Part shown: piece after piece, positions 1-9,274 of the stretch
Layout: each line of letters begins with the position of its first letter
Position numbering within the stretch: position 1 is the first letter of the stretch
NCBI GenBank assembly: GCA_040400085.1
Contig: JBBAQX010000023.1
Span: forward strand, 3,337-67,336
Direction of reading: 5' to 3'
Origin: HNR sp040400085
GTDB lineage: Bacteria; Actinomycetota; Actinomycetes; Actinomycetales; Microbacteriaceae
DNA length: 64,000 nucleotides
Notes under the pieces: generated by a model
Told to the model about the DNA's origin: nothing
Database searches by the model: none
The model's input: the letters and a program-made list of their open reading frames with translations, nothing else
Program-made: the position numbers and the translations under genes

Positions 1-141
1 AAGATCAAACGACACGTTTTTTACCGCGTGTACGGGGGTCTCCGTGGCATAGTCGATAGTCATATTTCTAATGGTGATAACCGATTCGGATTCCCCTTCC
101 TTTTCTTCCAGGACGGTAGACGAAGCTTGTGTTTCAGTCAT
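1..141 (-). CDS. ABC transporter ATP-binding protein, N-terminal fragment
   Basis: The first 47 codons of a minus-strand gene that continues off the left edge. After about 20 polar residues the sequence reads ITIRNMTIDY, then HAVKNVSFDL. This is the usual first beta-strand and 'AVxxVSF' segment that precedes the Walker A loop of DppD/OppD-type ATPases. Walker A itself lies outside the window. A Shine-Dalgarno GAGGGGAG sits about 13 nt before the ATG, and the gene starts 7 nt after the stop of the permease gene, so it is the fourth gene of the importer operon. The protein should couple ATP hydrolysis to uptake at the inner face of the membrane. Substrate class is inferred from neighbours only. 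Confidence 0.85.
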   Translation of the reverse strand, partial: MTETQASSTVLEEKEGESESVITIRNMTIDYATETPVHAVKNVSFDL

Positions 142-148
142 ACTCTGC

Positions 149-1141
149 TCACACTCCCCTCTTAGCGCGGGCCGAACGAGCGCGAACGCTACGCTGTGCC
201 GCGGGAATATTCCGAAGTTTTGGATTGATTATTTCGTCGATGCTGAAGTTGATCAGAGAAAGACCACAACCAAGAAGCGCGATCATCAGGCCGGGTGGGA
301 TGATCCACCACAGTGCCCCCTGCGAGAGGGCCGCTCCCACCTGGGCTTCATTTAGCATCGTTCCCCAGGTAATCGATCCTGTCGGGCCAAGCCCGAGGTA
401 GGACAGCCCCGCTTCACCGAGAATCGCAAAGATAACGGCGAAAAGAAACTGAGCAGCAGCAAGCGGAAGCAGGTTGGGCAGGATCTCGACAAGAATTACC
501 CGCGCCGGGCGTTCTCCTGCTACCCGGGCGGCCGATACGTAGTCGCGAGTTCGCAATGATTGAGCCTGGGCCCGGAGCACCACTGCCGACCCCGCCCAAG
601 CGGTAACTCCAAGGACAAGAGCCACGAGAAAAAGGCTTCTCCCCGGGATATACGACGAAAGCACAATAACCAGCGGCAATCCGGGAATCACTAACATGAT
701 GCTCGTGATCAGGGAAAGCGACTCGTCAACAAATCCCCCGACGTAGCCAGCAACGACGCCAAAGAAAACCGAAAGGCCAACCGCTATAAAAGCAACCAGG
801 AGACCAACCACCAACGAGCCGCGTGTGGCGTGCGCGAGCTGCGCAAAGACGTCGTAGCCGAGCGCTGTCGTACCCAGCCAGTGTTCAGCCGATGGCGGTT
901 GAAGAGCTGGGTTACCCGAATACCGCGGATCTTGGGTGAAGAACGGCATAATCAGGCCAAAGGCTACGATACCCAGCGTCAGGATCAGCCCCGCCACTAA
1001 CTTAGGCGAACGCTTAAGATAACGCAGCAGCCGTGTCATCCGTGATTCTCGTGTGGCACCGGTTTCGTCGCCCGTCGACGTGAGCATCGTGCCGGTTTTT
1101 GGCGGCTGAGGGGATTTCGTTTCAAGATTGAGATTAACCAT
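149..1141 (-). CDS. ABC transporter permease, DppC/OppC type
   Basis: Inner-membrane subunit of a peptide/oligosaccharide-type importer, 330 aa with the start chosen here. Visible are a first membrane helix, the family segment HWLGTTALGYDVFAQL after it, further hydrophobic helices, and the EAA cytoplasmic loop (AARVAGERPARVILVEILPN, about residues 204-223) that docks on the ATPase. I chose the ATG at 1141 because it overlaps the stop of the upstream permease by 8 nt, as expected for coupled translation. A GTG further upstream would only add a basic stretch. It pairs with the DppB-type permease before it. The ligand is inferred from the divergent fucosidase and mannosidase genes. Confidence 0.93.
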   Translation of the reverse strand: MVNLNLETKSPQPPKTGTMLTSTGDETGATRESRMTRLLRYLKRSPKLVAGLILTLGIVAFGLIMPFFTQDPRYSGNPALQPPSAEHWLGTTALGYDVFAQLAHATRGSLVVGLLVAFIAVGLSVFFGVVAGYVGGFVDESLSLITSIMLVIPGLPLVIVLSSYIPGRSLFLVALVLGVTAWAGSAVVLRAQAQSLRTRDYVSAARVAGERPARVILVEILPNLLPLAAAQFLFAVIFAILGEAGLSYLGLGPTGSITWGTMLNEAQVGAALSQGALWWIIPPGLMIALLGCGLSLINFSIDEIINPKLRNIPAAQRSVRARSARAKRGV

Positions 1142-2126
1142 GCTGCCTCGCCCTCGGGTCGATAAAACCATAGAAAATATCCACCAGGAAGTTAGCCGCG
1201 AGAACCGTGACGGTGATCACGAGAAATACCCCCTGCATCAGGGCGTAATCGTTGTTCTGAACGGCTTGAATCATCAATTTTCCGATGCCCGGATAACTGA
1301 AGACCTGTTCCATGACGATTGATCCTGAGACCACAAACCCCAGTGAGATCGCGAATCCTGTCAGCGAAGGCATAACCGCGTTACGAACCGCATACGTCAT
1401 AAAGATCCTGCGCGGCCGAAGGCCTTTTGCCTCGGCAGTAACAACATAGTCTTCGGCTAGCGTTGACACTGTCATATTCCTCATGCCCAAGAGCCAGCCT
1501 CCAAACGAGCTCAGAACAATAGTGATGGCAGGTAAGAGTCCGTGCTGCATGGCGCTACCGATAAAGCCTGCGCTTAGCTCGGGCCCGTCAAAGGTGTACA
1601 CGTCATACCCGCCAATGACGGGCAGCCAGCCAAGTGATACTGAGAAGACGAAGGTCAGCAACAAAGCGAGCCAGAAGTAGGGCACGGACTGCAGGAGAGT
1701 GGTAAAGGGGACCAGGCTATCCGCCCAGGTACCCCGTTTCCACCCGACCCACGCCCCCAGAGCGATTCCCAAGATAAATGAGATCACCGTTGCGAGCCCC
1801 ACGAGAATGAGCGTCCATGGAAGAGCTTGGGCGATCAACTCGATAACGGGCTTGGGATAGATAGTGAGCGAAATTCCAAGATCACCTCGAAGAAGCCGAC
1901 CCCAATACGCTATGTATTGGTCCCAGAGCGAACCCGAATCTTTGCCCCCCAAGAGAAGATTGATACTATTCGCCATAGTCTCGGAAACAGGGCCCTTGCG
2001 CTCAAGCTTGGAGAGCATGATAGCCGCCGGGTCCCCCGGCAACAGCCGGGGGAGCAGGAAGTTAAGGGATACCGCCGCCCAAAGGGTCACCGTGTAGAGG
2101 ATAACTCTACGCAGATAGTAGTTCAT
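1134..2126 (-). CDS. ABC transporter permease, DppB/OppB type
   Basis: First permease of the importer, 330 aa. It has the N-terminal helix followed by the LPRLLPGDPA motif typical of DppB/OppB, six predicted membrane segments, and the EAA loop (TAEAKGLRPRRIFMTYAVRN) in the second half. An in-frame GTG lies 9 nt upstream, but the AGGA Shine-Dalgarno is spaced correctly only for the ATG at 2126. It lies 40 nt after the lipoprotein gene and overlaps the next permease by 8 nt, so the order is binding protein, DppB, DppC, ATPase. Confidence 0.93.
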   Translation of the reverse strand: MNYYLRRVILYTVTLWAAVSLNFLLPRLLPGDPAAIMLSKLERKGPVSETMANSINLLLGGKDSGSLWDQYIAYWGRLLRGDLGISLTIYPKPVIELIAQALPWTLILVGLATVISFILGIALGAWVGWKRGTWADSLVPFTTLLQSVPYFWLALLLTFVFSVSLGWLPVIGGYDVYTFDGPELSAGFIGSAMQHGLLPAITIVLSSFGGWLLGMRNMTVSTLAEDYVVTAEAKGLRPRRIFMTYAVRNAVMPSLTGFAISLGFVVSGSIVMEQVFSYPGIGKLMIQAVQNNDYALMQGVFLVITVTVLAANFLVDIFYGFIDPRARQHG

Positions 2127-2166
2127 ACCAGACACATCCTGTAGGAGTTGACAGTACTCAACGCCG

Positions 2167-3843
2167 TTACTTAACCGGCTTGAGCTCAGCCAGGATTATT
2201 CCCATCGCTGCACCGCCGTAGCCAAGCGGGGAAGCGTACAGGTTGTCCTCGGTGGGCCATCCGGTAAAGTTCTTCGAGTCGACAAAGGTAGAGGACTGAC
2301 CGAACCAAATCGGGATGTAGGGAACATCACGCTTGATGTTTTCCTGTATGGTCGCGTACGCGGCTTTTTTGGTAGCCTCGTCGTCTGTTGCGGCAGAACT
2401 CTTGAGCGCCTCATCAACCGCGGGGTTTGCGTACCGGGAGTAGTTGTACAGCGATGTTGGGACGTTCGTCCCGACCTGGGCTGTCGAACCGGACGCGAAC
2501 GACCAGTTATAGGTCATCCACGGATCTGCAACGGGAGAGTTGACGACTCCGCCGACCATAAGCTCGAACTTGCCGTCGTTACGCGCCTGGGAAAACTCGC
2601 TTCCAGAGATAGTGGAATTGTTGATGGCGATTCCAGCCGCGGCGGCCTGTTCCACTACCAATTTGGCAACCGAGTTGTAGTCGGTCCATCCGTCAACAGA
2701 GGTGAGTGAGACTTCGAGACGCTTTCCATCCTTGGTGAAGATCCCATCGTTGCCCTTGCTATACCCCGCCGCGGTCAAGATGGCTGCTGCAGCCGTCGGG
2801 TCCGCATTTTTCGGGCTTTCCGCTGGTATCCCGTCGCCCAGCCATTTGTCATCACGTCCCGGAAGCAGGAAGCTCGGGTTGCCCAGCTTTGCCTGGTTGA
2901 CCACGGCTTTCTCGATGATCAGCCCACGGTCAAGGGCGAGGTCAAGTGCTTGGCGAACCGCAACATCCGTCTGCGGTCCGGTGCATCCAAGGGCAGCGTT
3001 CGCACAGGTATACAGAGTGGTTGCAGTCGAGAGGGTTACGATTCTGCTGATCCGGTCATCCTTCGTCAGCACGGTAGGATCTGGTACGAACATCGTGGAC
3101 CAATCAACCTTGCCCGTCTTGAAGAGGTCTTCAACCGATTGGTTGTTATCAATTGCGAGAAAGCGCACTCGCTTTACTTCGGGTTTTCCCTTATCCCAAT
3201 AGTTCTCATTGGCCTTGATCGTGTACGCCGACTCAGAGACGGAGTCGATAAGGTATGGTCCCGTTCCAACCGGGTTCTCATTCGCAAAACCGACAGGGTC
3301 TTTGATGTCAGCCCACAGATGCTGAGGCACAATGTAGTTGCTCAGGATGGTCGGAACCCTCACAAACTGGGGTTCATCGAATGTGAGCTTCACCGTAGTG
3401 TCGTCAACGACATCAAGCGAGGTCATTCCAGCAGGCTTGGCTACATCCAGCTCGAGGCTGAACTTCACGTCATCCGCGGTAAAAGCTTCGCCGTCGCTCC
3501 ATTTGACGCCTTCTCGCAGCTTGACGGTAATGATCTTCCCGTCTTCGCTCAGCTCATAGCTATCTCCAAGGAGCGAGGTAGCGGGGTCGGTTGAATCGGG
3601 ATTCCAGTAAAACAGCGGTTGGTAGATTGACCCAAACGCAGCCGATAGGACTGAAGGCGAAAACGGATTGAAGTTTGCAACGACCGGAGTTTGAGTGCCA
3701 GACCAAATATTGAGCGTGCGGTCCCCGCCTGCCGAGTCAGATCCCCCGCCCCCTGCTGCGCATCCGCTTGCCCCCAGTCCAACTGCGGCAGCAACAGCAA
3801 TAATCTGCATGAAACGTCTTACTTTGCGCGGTTGTTTTACCAT
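2167..3843 (-). CDS. Extracellular substrate-binding lipoprotein, SBP family 5
   Basis: Ligand-capturing lipoprotein of the importer, 558 aa. The N-terminus has basic residues, a hydrophobic stretch and a lipobox LGASGC with the acceptor Cys at residue 28, followed by a Gly/Ser-rich linker. The body carries SBP_bac_5 landmarks: the GVKWSDGEAFTADDVKFS block and ENPVGTGPYLI. An open frame extends 56 codons further upstream, but the ATG at 3843 has an AGAGGAA Shine-Dalgarno and gives the lipoprotein signal, so I use it. Family 5 proteins bind peptides or oligosaccharides. With divergent glycosidase genes alongside, an oligosaccharide ligand is the better guess. The promoter region holds AT-rich direct repeats. 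Confidence 0.93.
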   Translation of the reverse strand: MVKQPRKVRRFMQIIAVAAAVGLGASGCAAGGGGSDSAGGDRTLNIWSGTQTPVVANFNPFSPSVLSAAFGSIYQPLFYWNPDSTDPATSLLGDSYELSEDGKIITVKLREGVKWSDGEAFTADDVKFSLELDVAKPAGMTSLDVVDDTTVKLTFDEPQFVRVPTILSNYIVPQHLWADIKDPVGFANENPVGTGPYLIDSVSESAYTIKANENYWDKGKPEVKRVRFLAIDNNQSVEDLFKTGKVDWSTMFVPDPTVLTKDDRISRIVTLSTATTLYTCANAALGCTGPQTDVAVRQALDLALDRGLIIEKAVVNQAKLGNPSFLLPGRDDKWLGDGIPAESPKNADPTAAAAILTAAGYSKGNDGIFTKDGKRLEVSLTSVDGWTDYNSVAKLVVEQAAAAGIAINNSTISGSEFSQARNDGKFELMVGGVVNSPVADPWMTYNWSFASGSTAQVGTNVPTSLYNYSRYANPAVDEALKSSAATDDEATKKAAYATIQENIKRDVPYIPIWFGQSSTFVDSKNFTGWPTEDNLYASPLGYGGAAMGIILAELKPVK

Positions 3844-3901
3844 CGGTGTTCCTCTCTGAGCTCCGAAAATGGGCAGCCATTGCGCCCGCTTCTTCATCGA
3901 A

Positions 3902-3932
3902 GTAAATAAATAAGTAACTTTGTAAATAAATA
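3902..3932. promoter_or_regulatory. Candidate operator: two 11-bp direct repeats 20 bp apart
   Basis: GTAAATAAATA occurs at 3902-3912 and again at 3922-3932, exactly 20 bp apart, about two turns of the helix. The pair lies between the divergent binding-protein gene and the ROK regulator gene, in a much AT-richer stretch than the genes. NagC/Mlc-type ROK repressors are known to bind AT-rich sites, so the adjacent ROK protein is the natural candidate. That link is inferred. Confidence 0.45.
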
Positions 3933-4112
3933 TCAGCATCGCGTGAGTTTCGCAAGGATTTTTCTCAAACGGGCAAAAGTTTTTATAAAAACGTTGCACC
4001 AAAGATGCCATCGCAGTATGTTCGAATAATATGTAAAGTGAACTACTAAATACATCAATGACAATCGATATCCATCGAGGCAGAGCTCACCCCCGACGAA
4101 GAGGAAACCTGA

Positions 4113-5327
4113 ATGCCCATCAAGCCGCTCGGGTCACAGCCCTCTAAACCTTTGCCAGAACGCGCACAAAACGAGCAAAGGATCCTCGAGTATCTCGTAG
4201 AAAACGGCCCGACAGACAGGCCTACGCTCGCTGAAAAAATGGGCCTCTCCCGTCCGGCAATCCTAGAGATCATAAGGCGACTAGAAGACGAAAAACTCGT
4301 AGTATCTGCCGGCGAATCAGCGGCAGGCAAAAGGGGACCACGCTCCGTTCTCTACACGATAAACGGTGAATTGGCTATTGTCGCTGGAGTTGAGTTACAC
4401 CCAACACGAGCGAGCGCTCGCGTGGCTCTCATTGATGGGACCATCGTGGGATTCGCTGCAATACAGCAAGAAACGCCTATCTCACCCGAGGATCTTCTCG
4501 AGCAGGTACTCACGAAAGCATTAGAAGCAAGCGAATGGCAGCCATCAGATCTTTCTGCAATGGTTATTGCGACCCCCGGAATTCTCGGCGAAGACGGGGA
4601 TCTCAAGATTCTTTTTGGCTATCCCGACTGGACACAGGGCTATCTCGAACGGCTACGCCGCCGGTTTGATGTACCAATAGTCCTCGACAACGACGTAAAG
4701 CTGGCGGCTGTTGCCGAGCGTAAACTCGGCGTTGCTAGTGGCGTGGACGACTTTGCCCTGATCAACTATTCGCGCGGAATCGGTTCTGCAATCGTCACCG
4801 ACGGCAGACTTCTGCGCGGGAGAAACGGGGCAGCCGGCGAGATCGGAGCACTCCCGATTCGATACCCGCCAGACTCAGAATCAACCCGAAAATTCCGCGA
4901 CTACGCAGGAGAGGTTGCACTTGCCGTCGAATTGCAGAGGCTTGGCGAGCATGGAACTGACCCGGTCTCGTTCCTCAAAACAGGTCAGAGTTCTCCCGCA
5001 TATCCAGCATTCATGACCGAACTCTCACGGCGAATATCAGAGGGCGTGATCCCCGTGTGTACCATTGCAAACCCCGCCATTGTCATCCTCACCGGCCCAG
5101 TGGCGCTTTCCGCGGGGGAACCATTACTCCGGGAAGTGAGCTCTCGTCTCAAGGAAGTTCTACTTTTTCCCCCACAGCTGGAGCTCAGTACACTCGGCCA
5201 AGAAGGAGCCTCGCACGGGGCGCTCTTTACTGCACTTGCGAACATTCGACGGCTCGTCTTCTCAGCGCTGCCGGGATCTCTCGTAGTCAAATCGCGTCTT
5301 GTTCGCACCAAACAGGTCAACACATAA
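4113..5327 (+). CDS. ROK family transcriptional regulator
   Basis: Sugar-responsive repressor of the NagC/Mlc/XylR type, 404 aa. Residues 20-80 form a winged helix-turn-helix with recognition helix SRPAILEIIRRLEDE. Residues 90 onward form the ROK sugar-binding fold, with LDNDVKLAAVAERKLG and AAGEIGALP. The usual ROK zinc cluster (CxCGxxGCxE) after the GEIG motif is absent, unlike in the other ROK regulator of this window. A GAGGAAA Shine-Dalgarno precedes the ATG. The gene diverges from the ABC importer and is followed by the fucosidase and mannosidase genes, so it most likely controls both directions. Its inducer is not visible; fucosyl- or mannosyl-GlcNAc derivatives are plausible. Confidence 0.9.
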   Translation: MPIKPLGSQPSKPLPERAQNEQRILEYLVENGPTDRPTLAEKMGLSRPAILEIIRRLEDEKLVVSAGESAAGKRGPRSVLYTINGELAIVAGVELHPTRASARVALIDGTIVGFAAIQQETPISPEDLLEQVLTKALEASEWQPSDLSAMVIATPGILGEDGDLKILFGYPDWTQGYLERLRRRFDVPIVLDNDVKLAAVAERKLGVASGVDDFALINYSRGIGSAIVTDGRLLRGRNGAAGEIGALPIRYPPDSESTRKFRDYAGEVALAVELQRLGEHGTDPVSFLKTGQSSPAYPAFMTELSRRISEGVIPVCTIANPAIVILTGPVALSAGEPLLREVSSRLKEVLLFPPQLELSTLGQEGASHGALFTALANIRRLVFSALPGSLVVKSRLVRTKQVNT

Positions 5328-5364
5328 TTCAGAGCAGCCAACAACCACCCCATTGGAGCATCAG

Positions 5365-6636
5365 ATGACGGCAATGGCCGAACCAATAAGCCCTACAGAA
5401 AACCAACTTGCCTGGCAACGACTCGGACTAGGAGTATTCGCGCATTTCGGCGTAAACACCTATTTTGCCAAAGAGTGGAGCGACGGCTCGCTTCCGGCAT
5501 CCTCGTTCAATCCCGTCGACTTCGACGCGGATAGCTTGATCCGACAGGTCAAATCATGGGGGGCAAAATATTTTGTTCTTACGGCAAAACACCATGACGG
5601 TTTTTGTCTGTGGCCCACACAAACAACTTCCTATTCGGTACAGTCCTCCCCCTGGCGCGAAGGCACAGGCGACGTGGTTGGGGAGATAGCCGCAGCCTGC
5701 CAGCGCCACGGAATAGGTCTCGGACTGTACCTCTCCCCCTGGGATCGAAACTCGGAACACTACTCGGACGAGGATGCCTATAACACGTTTTATCTGGCCC
5801 AGCTCCTCGAGCTCTGCACCCAATACGGTCCGCTCATGGAGCTGTGGTTCGACGGTGCCGGTTCTGAGGGAAGAAGCTATGACTGGGCCGCAATCGCATC
5901 CCTGATCGATGAGCATCAACCCGATGCGATGGTATTTAATATGGGACGCCCCACAATCAGGTGGGTGGGGAACGAGGACGGGCTCGCATCCGATCCCGTC
6001 GAATACGTTGTCAATCACACAAAAATGAGCAACTACACGGTGGTCACTGCAGAATTTTCCGAGGCCCTCTACCTCCCGCCCGAGTGCGACGTCTCAATCA
6101 GACGCGGTTGGTTCTGGCGTGAGAATGACGCGCCGAAATCGCTCGAGCATCTTCTCGGGATCTATTACAGATCCGTGGGCCTCGGAGCCGGCCTCCTTCT
6201 CAACGTCCCCCCAAACGATCGAGGCACTTTCGATCCGGAGGATGCGGCCCGAATGGTAGAGCTCAGAACCGCGCTAGATCAGCAATTTGGCTCTCCTCTC
6301 CCGGCAGTACTCTCCCGGGAGACTGAAGGTGTCTGGGTGGCGCGCTTCACCCAAGCATCCCTCCTGGATCACCTCGAGCTGAGCGAAGGGTTAAACACCG
6401 GGCAGCGCATCCATAATCATCGCGTTTATGCGGACGGTGTTCTAATCGCGGACGGGGGAACCGTCGGCGTCAAGAGGCTACACGTTTTCCCCTCACGTGA
6501 CGTCACGGAGGTTCGCATCGAGATCGATGGCGACGGAGCAAGCTTAGAAGGCGTAATCGGATACAACACGGGTATCGACACTGCTCCGACGGTGCCCGAA
6601 GACTACAGAGCTCCAACAGAAGAACCACTCGATTAG
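5365..6636 (+). CDS. Alpha-L-fucosidase, glycoside hydrolase family 29
   Basis: Retaining alpha-L-fucosidase, 423 aa, removing terminal L-fucose from oligosaccharides. The catalytic barrel shows the GH29 signatures: GVFAHFGVNTY near the N-terminus, VLTAKHHDGFCLWPT around residue 75, and LWFDGAG with the expected nucleophile Asp163. A C-terminal beta-sandwich-like part follows. No signal peptide is present, so it should act in the cytoplasm on imported sugars. I chose the ATG at 5365 because GGAG lies just upstream; the open frame begins inside the ROK gene. It lies 37 nt after the regulator gene and 15 nt before the GH2 gene, so the three are probably co-transcribed. Confidence 0.92.
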   Translation: MTAMAEPISPTENQLAWQRLGLGVFAHFGVNTYFAKEWSDGSLPASSFNPVDFDADSLIRQVKSWGAKYFVLTAKHHDGFCLWPTQTTSYSVQSSPWREGTGDVVGEIAAACQRHGIGLGLYLSPWDRNSEHYSDEDAYNTFYLAQLLELCTQYGPLMELWFDGAGSEGRSYDWAAIASLIDEHQPDAMVFNMGRPTIRWVGNEDGLASDPVEYVVNHTKMSNYTVVTAEFSEALYLPPECDVSIRRGWFWRENDAPKSLEHLLGIYYRSVGLGAGLLLNVPPNDRGTFDPEDAARMVELRTALDQQFGSPLPAVLSRETEGVWVARFTQASLLDHLELSEGLNTGQRIHNHRVYADGVLIADGGTVGVKRLHVFPSRDVTEVRIEIDGDGASLEGVIGYNTGIDTAPTVPEDYRAPTEEPLD

Positions 6637-6651
6637 GACGGTCGCCCACCA

Positions 6652-9159
6652 ATGAACACACAGAGTCAATTCGGCGAGTGGACCGTGAGACGGGTAGGAG
6701 AATCGAAAAGTTATCCCGCCACGATACCCGGATGCGTGCATACTGACCTGCTCGCAGCCGGAGCGATAGACGACCCATACATCGGCGAGAGAGAAACCGA
6801 TGTGAGGTGGATTGGTTATGCGGACTGGGAATACACATCTGAGTTTTCCTGGAATGCGGGAGATAACGCAGACCCCTACCACCTTGATCTCGAATGTGAC
6901 GGGCTGGATACCGCTGCAACCATCAGCATCAACGGTATCAAGATTGCCTCGACCCAAAACATGCATAGGCGTTTTCGATGGAACATCGATGCGGTGATCA
7001 CCCCGGGCCGAAATACTATCTCTATCCGCTTTGATTCCGCGATACAGGTGGCAAACCAGAACATGCGGGAGCACGGACCGCTCCCGGAAGGATACGAGCA
7101 TCCCTATAATTTCATTCGGAAGATGGCCTCAAACTTTGGCTGGGACTGGGGGCCGACCTTCGTCACCGCCGGCATCTGGCGGCCCATTCGGTTGGTGAAA
7201 TGGCGCAATGCGCGATTACTCTCGGCATCCGCTGTCGCCAGCGTTAACCCGGAAACAGGGGATGGCCTGCTGGACGTTCTCGCTGAACTGTCGTATTCGT
7301 CGCTCCCGGACCCGGCAAGTGCTGATGCCGGGCTCACCCTCATGACGGCTATCGATGGCACGACGATTGATACAATCGCGATACCGAATCGCCAAGATTC
7401 TGAGCGCTCTATCCGTTTAAACGTTCCGAACGTAGAGCTGTGGTGGCCACGGAGCCACGGGTCTCAGCGACTGTACACCATCGAAATAACCCTGCTCAGC
7501 GGGGATACCATCCTCGATTCAGTGACGCAGCGGGTGGGTTTCAAAACCGTCGAGCTTCGCTCGGACCGAGACGAATTCGGCCGAGAGTTTACACTCGCGA
7601 TCAACGGAACTCCTCTCTTTATTCGCGGGGCAAACTGGATTCCCAACGACTGCTTTGTCGCGGGTCTCACCGCAGACGATTACCGGGAGCGCCTTGACCA
7701 GGCCGTCGCCGCGAACATGAATTTAGTGCGAGTCTGGGGCGGCGGGATCTACGAGGATGATCGCTTCTATGACATCTGCGATGAGCTTGGCATCCTTGTC
7801 TGGCAAGATTTTGCTCTGGCCTGCGCCGGATACCCGGAGACGGAACCTCATTGGAGCGAGATCGAAGCTGAGGCCGTAGATAACCTGAAGCGTCTTCGCT
7901 CGCACGCCTCTCTTTCACTCTGGTGCGGCTCTAATGAGCTGCTCCTCGGGTGGTACGACTGGGGGTGGGAGCGAGAGGTCGGGGATGTCCCCTGGGGTCT
8001 TGGCTACCTGGAGGAGATGTTCCCACGCCTCGTGGAGGCGCATTCGGCCCACCTCCCCTATATTCCCTCGAGCCCGTGGGCAAGCGAACCGGATACCCAC
8101 CCTAATCATCCGGACGACGGACCAAGCCACCTCTGGGATGTCTGGGGCAGCCTTGATTATGTTCACTACCGAGACAGCATCCCCCGGTTTGCCGCGGAAT
8201 ACGGTTACCAGTCACCGCCAAGCTGGTCAACTCTCACGCGGGCAATTCACGATGACCCGCTGACCCCGACGAGCCCGGGGATGCTCGCCCATCAAAAGCA
8301 ACCGGGCAGCAACGAGAGGCTCACGCGGAACCTGGTTGGGCACTACCCTGCCCCCACGAACATCGAAGACTGGCACCTCGCGACCAGCCTCAATCAGGCG
8401 CACGCGCTCTCGCTCGCGATCGAGCATCTTCGTTCCTGGTCCCCTCGCTCTATGGGCTCGATCATCTGGCAGCTCAACGATTGTTGGCCCGTTATGTCTT
8501 GGGCCATTATCGATTCGAATGGATGCCCAAAACCTGCCTGGTTCTCGGTGCAGCGGTCATACGCGGATCGGCTCGTAACGATCCAGCCGAGGGAAGCAGG
8601 CCTCGCTCTGGTCCTGGTAAACGACTCCGACGAACAGTGGGACGCTACGGTTGACCTTGCGCTTCACAACATATGCCGACCGGAAACACCTGAGGTTGCC
8701 GTCGAGGTCGTCGATATACAGGTTGCGGCCCGCTCTACAACGACCTGGACCATTCCCGCATCCATGAGATCACCACATCGTCGCCGAGAGGAACTACTTG
8801 TTGCAGACACCGGGGATCTGCGCGCCTATTGGGCCTTCGTGCAGGACGAACACATGCGATGGCCGGCGGCACTGTGGCGGGTTTCCGTTACCGAGGCAGA
8901 GCCCAGGGCGGACAGCCGGCTCAGTGCTGAAATCACTCTCACGGCTGAAACCGCACTGCTCGATGTTGTGATCTGTGCCGATAGGGTGGATACTTCGGCG
9001 CGCGTTGACTCATCGATGCTGCTCATGTTGCCGGGGGAAACCCGGGTATTCCGTGTCGAGTGGGATGCCGATGCTGCTGCCGAACCTCAGGATTTCCTGA
9101 AGCCCGGGGTGATCAGGGCGGCAAACGATCTATGGAACGCAACAGGGCTTGCCCTGTGA
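6652..9159 (+). CDS. Beta-mannosidase, glycoside hydrolase family 2
   Basis: Exo-beta-mannosidase, 835 aa, the usual size of the GH2 mannosidases. In order: a sugar-binding domain (PATIPGCVHTDLLAAG), an immunoglobulin-like domain, and the barrel with FIRGANWIPNDCF, WGGGIYEDDRFYD, the acid/base Glu429 in CGSNELLLG and the nucleophile Glu516 in FAAEYGYQS. No signal peptide is seen, so action is intracellular on imported Man-beta-1,4-linked sugars, including Man-GlcNAc. It follows the fucosidase by 15 nt. The last two codons and the stop fall inside a 15-bp tandem repeat, so the C-terminus has probably been altered by repeat growth. Confidence 0.93.
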   Translation: MNTQSQFGEWTVRRVGESKSYPATIPGCVHTDLLAAGAIDDPYIGERETDVRWIGYADWEYTSEFSWNAGDNADPYHLDLECDGLDTAATISINGIKIASTQNMHRRFRWNIDAVITPGRNTISIRFDSAIQVANQNMREHGPLPEGYEHPYNFIRKMASNFGWDWGPTFVTAGIWRPIRLVKWRNARLLSASAVASVNPETGDGLLDVLAELSYSSLPDPASADAGLTLMTAIDGTTIDTIAIPNRQDSERSIRLNVPNVELWWPRSHGSQRLYTIEITLLSGDTILDSVTQRVGFKTVELRSDRDEFGREFTLAINGTPLFIRGANWIPNDCFVAGLTADDYRERLDQAVAANMNLVRVWGGGIYEDDRFYDICDELGILVWQDFALACAGYPETEPHWSEIEAEAVDNLKRLRSHASLSLWCGSNELLLGWYDWGWEREVGDVPWGLGYLEEMFPRLVEAHSAHLPYIPSSPWASEPDTHPNHPDDGPSHLWDVWGSLDYVHYRDSIPRFAAEYGYQSPPSWSTLTRAIHDDPLTPTSPGMLAHQKQPGSNERLTRNLVGHYPAPTNIEDWHLATSLNQAHALSLAIEHLRSWSPRSMGSIIWQLNDCWPVMSWAIIDSNGCPKPAWFSVQRSYADRLVTIQPREAGLALVLVNDSDEQWDATVDLALHNICRPETPEVAVEVVDIQVAARSTTTWTIPASMRSPHRRREELLVADTGDLRAYWAFVQDEHMRWPAALWRVSVTEAEPRADSRLSAEITLTAETALLDVVICADRVDTSARVDSSMLLMLPGETRVFRVEWDADAAAEPQDFLKPGVIRAANDLWNATGLAL

Positions 9160-9212
9160 CAACTGTGCCTGTGACAACTGTGCCTGTGACAACTGTGCCT
9201 GTGAAAACTGTG
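9153..9212. repeat. 15-bp tandem array across the stop codon of the GH2 gene
   Basis: Four copies of CCTGTGACAACTGTG run head to tail. The first three are identical and the fourth has one change (GACA to GAAA). The GH2 stop TGA at 9157-9159 lies in copy 1, so the copies beyond it are untranslated. The near identity points to recent expansion. Confidence 0.9.
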
Positions 9213-9262
9213 CGCTGTCCGGTCTGCTGACAGGAGAATCATCCCGAGGACTTAGCGCGGGG

Positions 9263-9268
9263 TAGAAT
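9263..9268 (+). promoter_or_regulatory. -10 box TAGAAT of a probable leaderless promoter
   Basis: TAGAAT ends 6 nt before the GTG at 9275, and no Shine-Dalgarno lies in between. That spacing places the transcript start on or beside the start codon, as in the common leaderless mRNAs of actinobacteria. No good -35 box is visible. Confidence 0.45.
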
Positions 9269-9274
9269 GTATTG

